This document shows positions 13,464-16,742 of a stretch of 16,742 bases of DNA, piece after piece. A program made the position numbers and the translations under genes. Positions within the stretch are counted from its first letter, which is position 1. Each line of letters begins with the position of its first letter. The notes under the pieces were generated by a model, which saw nothing but the letters and a program-made list of their open reading frames with translations, did not search any database and was not told the origin of the DNA. Source of the DNA: Deltaproteobacteria bacterium (GTDB lineage Bacteria > Desulfobacterota > Syntrophia > Syntrophales > UBA5619); NCBI GenBank assembly GCA_023487865.1, contig JAMDBG010000175.1, positions 1-16,742 on the forward strand. The letters run 5' to 3'.

Positions 13464-15215
13464 ATGATCGATAAAAATCAGCCAGTCCATCCCCTCGGAA
13501 GCCGCGCCCGCGTCCTGCTCACGAGCGTCTTCGGCCCTTACGCGCGGGATGACGAGTATGGAAGCCGCAGGATCAACCCGATGGAACTGTATCAGAATCA
13601 GGTGACGCGCGTCCAGGGGGGATTCTCGCTGCGGATGTTTCATCGGTCATTCGGACTGATAATGATCCAGACCAACCTCGATGCCCCCTGCACCCTCCTG
13701 GATTTCCCGACGCTCGAGAGTTTCACGGAAGAGATCGGTAAAAACGCCTATGATGTGATCGGTATCGGCGCCATCATCCCCAATATCGGCAAGGTCAAGA
13801 AGATGTGCGAGCTGATCCGCAAGTATCAACCGGCCGCCACGATCGTCATCGGCGGGCACATCAGCAACAAAGAGGGGCTCGATCGCATGGTGGACGCAGA
13901 CTTGATCATCCGCGGTGAGGGCATCCGCTGGTTTCAGCGCTATCTGGGTCAGGACGACCGGGCGCCGATCAAGCACCCCCTGGCCATCTCGGGATTCGGC
14001 GGAAAGATGATGGGCATCGATCTCGGCAACCGGCGCGGCGGCACGGCGGCGATCCTGATCCCTTCCGTCGGTTGCCCGATGGGATGCAACTTCTGTTCGA
14101 CATCCGCCCTGTTCGGCGGCAAGGGAAAGTTCATCCATTTTTATGAAACAGGCGACGAACTCTTCCACGTCATGTGTGAAATGGAAGAGAAACTCAAGGT
14201 GAAATCCTTTTTCACCCTGGACGAAAATTTTCTCCTCCACAAGAAGCGGGCGCTCAGGCTCCTGGAACTGATGGAGGAATACGACAAAAGCTGGGCCATC
14301 TATGTCTTCAGTTCTGCGCGGGTTCTGCAGTCCTATGCCATCGATCAGCTGGTGCGGCTGGGCATCAGCTGGGTCTGGATGGGCCTGGAAGGCCAGGAGA
14401 GCGCCTATGACAAGCTCCAGGGGGTGGATACACGCGCCCTGGTGAACCTGATGCAGTCGCATGGCATCCGCGTCCTGGGTTCCTCGATCATCGGCCTCGA
14501 AGACCACCGGCCGGAAAATATCGACGCGATCATCGATTATGCCGTCAGCCACGAGACCGTCTTCCATCAGTTCATGCTCTATACACCCATTCCAGGGACG
14601 CCCCTCTATGAAAAGCACCGGCAGGACGGATCGCTCCTTCCGGAGGCGGAATTTCCCGCCGCCGACGCCCACGGGCAGTACCGCTTCAATTACCGCCATC
14701 CGCATATCAAAGACGGCCGGGAAGAAGGATATCTCCTGGAGGCGTTCCAACGCGACTTTACCGTCAACGGTCCGAGTGTGCTCCGGATGATGCGGGTGCT
14801 TCTGAACGGCTGGCAGAAATACAAGGATGATCCCTATGACCATGTACGGAAGCGGATCGCCTGGGAGGTCTTTCCATTGCGCTCGAGCTATGCCGGAGCG
14901 GTCTGGGCGATGAAGAAATGGTACCGAAACAATCCACCGCTGCGGGAAAAGGCGGAGAAATTGCTCAGGGACATCTATGCGGAATTTGGCTGGGTCACAA
15001 GGTGTATTACCCCGCTTATCGGCCGGTTTGCCTATTTTACCTTGAAACGGGAAGAGGGGAGACTCGCCGCGGGATGGACTTACGAACCCGCATCCTTCCA
15101 CGAGAAGAATGCCGCGGCATTGGCGCTGGGGAAAATCCATCCCGCCATAAAAAAAGCCGAACGGGGGAAAATTCCCACTCTGGTCAATGTTCCGGCGGGG
15201 AACTTCGGCAAGTAG
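13464..15215 (+). CDS. B12-binding-type radical SAM protein
   Basis: This 583-residue protein has the layout of cobalamin-binding radical SAM enzymes. An N-terminal Rossmann-like region (about 14-165: DVIGIGAIIPNIGKV, ATIVIGGHISN, DLIIRGEGI) lacks a DxHxxG cobalamin ligand motif, as is common in this class. The radical SAM core then carries C204-x3-C208-x2-C211 (CPMGCNFC) for the 4Fe-4S cluster. FFTLDENFLL, WVWMGLEG and TPIPGTPLYEKH are typical later strands. The last ~130 residues are helical and rich in Trp, Arg and Lys. Substrate and reaction are unknown; relatives methylate or rearrange unreactive carbon centres. An AAGGAG site lies 6 nt before the ATG. It diverges from the two-component operon and stands alone. 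Confidence 0.85.
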   Translation: MIDKNQPVHPLGSRARVLLTSVFGPYARDDEYGSRRINPMELYQNQVTRVQGGFSLRMFHRSFGLIMIQTNLDAPCTLLDFPTLESFTEEIGKNAYDVIGIGAIIPNIGKVKKMCELIRKYQPAATIVIGGHISNKEGLDRMVDADLIIRGEGIRWFQRYLGQDDRAPIKHPLAISGFGGKMMGIDLGNRRGGTAAILIPSVGCPMGCNFCSTSALFGGKGKFIHFYETGDELFHVMCEMEEKLKVKSFFTLDENFLLHKKRALRLLELMEEYDKSWAIYVFSSARVLQSYAIDQLVRLGISWVWMGLEGQESAYDKLQGVDTRALVNLMQSHGIRVLGSSIIGLEDHRPENIDAIIDYAVSHETVFHQFMLYTPIPGTPLYEKHRQDGSLLPEAEFPAADAHGQYRFNYRHPHIKDGREEGYLLEAFQRDFTVNGPSVLRMMRVLLNGWQKYKDDPYDHVRKRIAWEVFPLRSSYAGAVWAMKKWYRNNPPLREKAEKLLRDIYAEFGWVTRCITPLIGRFAYFTLKREEGRLAAGWTYEPASFHEKNAAALALGKIHPAIKKAERGKIPTLVNVPAGNFGK

Positions 15216-15244
15216 GATTGAGGCAATTGCAAAACTTAAAAAAG

Positions 15245-15310
15245 GTGTAACGCGGAGCTAACCGGCGCGCAGCTTTTTTGCGCGTCCGGTTGTGGTGGGA
15301 GTAGTTAACC
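15245..15310 (-). other. Weak attC-like dyad overlapping the antitoxin stop
   Basis: Paired arms are CGCGCA with TGCGCG, and AACCGG with CCGGTT, interrupted by one extra base (15285). Outer AAC/GTT trinucleotides are at both ends, and unpaired spacers of 8 and 12 nt separate inner and outer boxes. This R-L-loop-L-R order with a bulged base resembles an integron attC, but the GTT core reads GTTACAC rather than GTTRRRY and the spacers are unequal. An alternative is a simple hairpin of the antitoxin 3' end. Confidence 0.3.
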
Positions 15311-15518
15311 CAGTCGATTTCTGCGCAACGGCAATGAGGGATCTCAACGCCTTATTAACTGCGTCTTCTGTCGGAAACACCTTTGCCACATCGGGGTTGA
15401 GGAGTATCAGGTTGGTTCCTTTTAGGTAAGAGTCAAAATACTTACCGCGGATTCCCCGCCCCAGATCTTCTCTCCTGTATTGCGGTCGGAGTTCGTCGGA
15501 TTGCTTAACCTTCTTCAT
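15258..15518 (-). CDS. Antitoxin-like partner of BrnT
   Basis: This protein has 86 residues from the ATG at 15518, chosen because AAAGGA lies about 7 nt upstream; a further start at 15539 is less likely. It contains SDELRPQYRREDLGRGIRGKY, then a strand-rich GTNLILLNPDVAKVFPTEDAVNKALRSLI segment. This segment recalls a family of small antitoxins found beside BrnT-like and similar mRNase toxins, with a ribbon-helix-helix-like C-terminal half. It is not a typical BrnA by eye. The gene overlaps the toxin stop by 14 bp, indicating translational coupling in the order toxin then antitoxin. The C-terminus overlaps an attC-like dyad (15245-15310). The family assignment rests on pattern memory; function follows from context. 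Confidence 0.65.
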   Translation of the reverse strand: MKKVKQSDELRPQYRREDLGRGIRGKYFDSYLKGTNLILLNPDVAKVFPTEDAVNKALRSLIAVAQKSTGLTTPTTTGRAKKLRAG

Positions 15519-15777
15519 AGATTTTCCTTTCGTTACCATCCATCAGACGTGCGCTTATGATTCGTGTTCGGCCACCACGTTCCGTATGAGAAACAATGAT
15601 GAGTCTTTTTTGGAGTGACAAGCCGAAAGTTATTTGCCGGTTTTCATTCACAGAATGATCCGGATCTTCAAACGTAATAGCCAGCGGGTCTCCAAAGACG
15701 GTTGCCGCTTCCTGAAATGCGACATTGTGCTTTCGGATGTTTGCAGCAGCCTTTTTGGGGTCCCACGCAAATTCCAT
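15505..15777 (-). CDS. brnT: BrnT-family ribonuclease toxin
   Basis: This 90-residue protein has the length and pattern of BrnT. FAWDPKKAAANIRKHNVAFQEAATVFGDP (about residues 3-31) carries the family's FEWDPxKAxxNxxKHGVxFxEAxxVF signature. A middle IVSHTERGGRTRIISAR (61-77) and the final ERKIYE complete it. BrnT toxins are RelE-fold ribonucleases that slow growth until bound by their antitoxin. An AGGATGG ribosome site precedes the ATG by about 3 to 9 nt. An extended -10 promoter lies about 20 bp upstream, so the pair carries its own promoter, as expected of a toxin-antitoxin cassette. The next gene overlaps by 14 bp. Confidence 0.9.
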   Translation of the reverse strand: MEFAWDPKKAAANIRKHNVAFQEAATVFGDPLAITFEDPDHSVNENRQITFGLSLQKRLIIVSHTERGGRTRIISARLMDGNERKIYEEG

Positions 15778-15796
15778 TTACACCATCCTACATGCT

Positions 15797-15805
15797 ATTA
15801 TACCA
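15797..15805 (-). promoter_or_regulatory. Extended -10 promoter of the toxin-antitoxin pair
   Basis: On the minus strand, TGG-TATAAT (15805-15797) is a perfect extended -10 element 20 bp before the brnT start. Only poor -35 candidates lie 14 to 17 bp further upstream, in keeping with an extended -10 promoter. Confidence 0.55.
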
Positions 15806-15837
15806 CAAAAAATAAGTTGTAAGTCTTTCTCTTTTTG

Positions 15838-15910
15838 GCCCAACGTCTAGCTTGAGGGGCGTGTGTGGAGCGGCAGCGTAACACACGTCCCTCTATAGCT
15901 GATGTTATGT
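15838..15910 (-). other. attC-like integron recombination site
   Basis: This 73-bp imperfect dyad lies just after the stop of the DUF2971 gene in its reading direction. On the minus strand it starts with ACATAAC, close to the RYYYAAC consensus, and ends with GTTGGGC, a perfect GTTRRRY core. The inner arms pair GAGGG-CGTGTGT with ACACACG-CCCTC (one mismatch). A second AGCT-containing box lies further out, arms are of unequal length (one extra base), and the 14-nt loop is GC-rich. Placement after the ORF, length, cores and bulged arms all fit attC. It would mark the DUF2971 cassette end and the start of the toxin-antitoxin cassette. No integrase is in the window. Confidence 0.6.
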
Positions 15911-15931
15911 TTTCGTTCGATTGTGAATATT

Positions 15932-16742
15932 TCAGGCTGACCTCTTTGGTTTCATTACTTCCCATAAATTCCAGAGCTGAGGTTGTCCTTCCTGCCATGA
16001 TAGGAACCACCTTTCGACAGAACTGCTGCAGTTCTGAGCTAACGCATCTACACATTCATACTCTTCAGGTGGAAAATCAACACCCACAATGACGGCCTTA
16101 AGAGATGATTCAATGGGCAAGCCTATTGAATCGCCATCGTCCACTATTATGACTAATCTGTATTCATGTTCATCATGGTAGTCCATTGATTTCAGGAAGA
16201 AATACTCATGGAAATTCGTGTCTATCTGCATCCCCAATGCTTCATCAACACTATGATTGAGAATATTCCTGCATTCAATCTTCTTTGCCTTGACGAAACT
16301 TTCTAAATAATATTGATACTCCACACTCCCAGAGAATTTCTTGTTCGTTTCAAATGATCGTTCAAACTCCTCTTCCAGTCGCGTCCTATCGAAAACAAGG
16401 CAAATGCCGGTATGGCCTCTTGCATTGCAAGTACGCTCTCTTCCATATTGCGACCACATTCTTGACCTAGCAAAACCTGCGCGATAGTAGGCTTCCCTAA
16501 AGTTAGGAACCATATTCTTACTGAAGTCCAGCTTTTCGTCATTCCATCCGCAGAAACAGAGTATCCTGGAGTTATTCCTGATATAGCTACTGAATATATT
16601 GGGGACCTCTGCGTAATTTTCAAGACATAGCCTCTGTTCCGCCCCAATAAAGCCAAAACTCCACTGTTTGGATTCTCGCGGATCATCGCACGATGCCAGG
16701 CGACTGAAATTGATCCGCATCCCGCTCAGCATTGCTATCGCA
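15932..16742 (-). CDS. DUF2971 domain-containing protein (5' end off window)
   Basis: This is a partial gene with at least 266 residues. It is recognised as DUF2971: an early INFSRLASCDDPRE motif (corresponding to the family's xFSxPxxFNDPxE), then a RILCFCG segment, ARSRMWSQYGRE..GICLVFDR (the family W-xx-YA-x-xxGxCxxF motif) and LKSMDYHDEHEYRLVI (the family K-x-xW-xxE-xE-xR motif). Family function is unknown, though members often sit in defence or mobile contexts. The frame stays open beyond the internal ATG near 16732 to the window edge, so the true start is to the right. The stop is followed at once by an attC-like site, which suggests an integron gene cassette. Confidence 0.8.
   Translation of the reverse strand, partial: AIAMLSGMRINFSRLASCDDPRESKQWSFGFIGAEQRLCLENYAEVPNIFSSYIRNNSRILCFCGWNDEKLDFSKNMVPNFREAYYRAGFARSRMWSQYGRERTCNARGHTGICLVFDRTRLEEEFERSFETNKKFSGSVEYQYYLESFVKAKKIECRNILNHSVDEALGMQIDTNFHEYFFLKSMDYHDEHEYRLVIIVDDGDSIGLPIESSLKAVIVGVDFPPEEYECVDALAQNCSSSVERWFLSWQEGQPQLWNLWEVMKPKRSA

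Noticed and set aside
13647..15140. 497-codon open frame on the minus strand
   Set aside because: It is antisense to the radical SAM gene, has no domain signature and no ribosome site context.

Overview
The window looks like chromosomal DNA from a Gram-negative bacterium of the former Deltaproteobacteria (Syntrophales or Desulfobacterota-like). This is an inference from the mix of a DUF748/AsmA-like envelope protein, a PaaK-like ligase with a CPCG motif, a PfkB kinase, a YjbQ protein and a long B12-type radical SAM enzyme in GC-rich DNA. No rRNA, tRNA or CRISPR array was seen.

Left accessory region (about 1-3125). This stretch is clearly more AT-rich than the rest. It starts with three tandem tight hairpins (45-119). 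Then come a small basic protein (167-400), a convergent P63C-domain protein (397-1443), a divergent IS1-like DDE transposase (1579-2418) and a convergent single-pass membrane protein (2423-3100). The small protein and the P63C protein share a GG-K/R-ARA...PE-R..IA.KAA...W module. The promoters of the small-protein, P63C and transposase genes carry copies of one 8-bp motif, TGCTTGCA/TGCAAGCA, arranged in spaced inverted pairs. This suggests that the region is one co-regulated mobile unit. It ends against a 5'-truncated phosphatidylserine-decarboxylase-like gene (about 3126-3377).

GC-rich core (3400-15215). A secreted serine beta-lactamase-like hydrolase lies on the plus strand. Everything from 4721 to 13323 is on the minus strand. 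In transcription order this is a histidine kinase and OmpR-type regulator pair (overlapping ORFs), a PfkB sugar/nucleoside kinase with its own strong sigma70 promoter, YjbQ, a 982-residue DUF748 envelope protein, a PaaK-like adenylate-forming ligase and an S51 (cyanophycinase/peptidase E-like) peptidase. A long radical SAM enzyme (13464-15215) diverges from the two-component pair. The 140-bp gap between them holds an 11-bp-period direct repeat that could bind the OmpR-type regulator.

Right accessory region (15216-16742). A BrnT-type toxin and its antitoxin overlap in one transcription unit on the minus strand, with an extended -10 promoter. Next, again on the minus strand, is a DUF2971 protein running off the window edge. 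Between the toxin and DUF2971 lies a 73-bp imperfect dyad ending in a perfect GTTRRRY core (GTTGGGC, minus strand), placed just after the DUF2971 stop. This matches an integron attC site. A weaker, similar dyad overlaps the antitoxin stop. The region may therefore be the distal end of a gene-cassette array whose integrase, if present, lies outside the window to the right.
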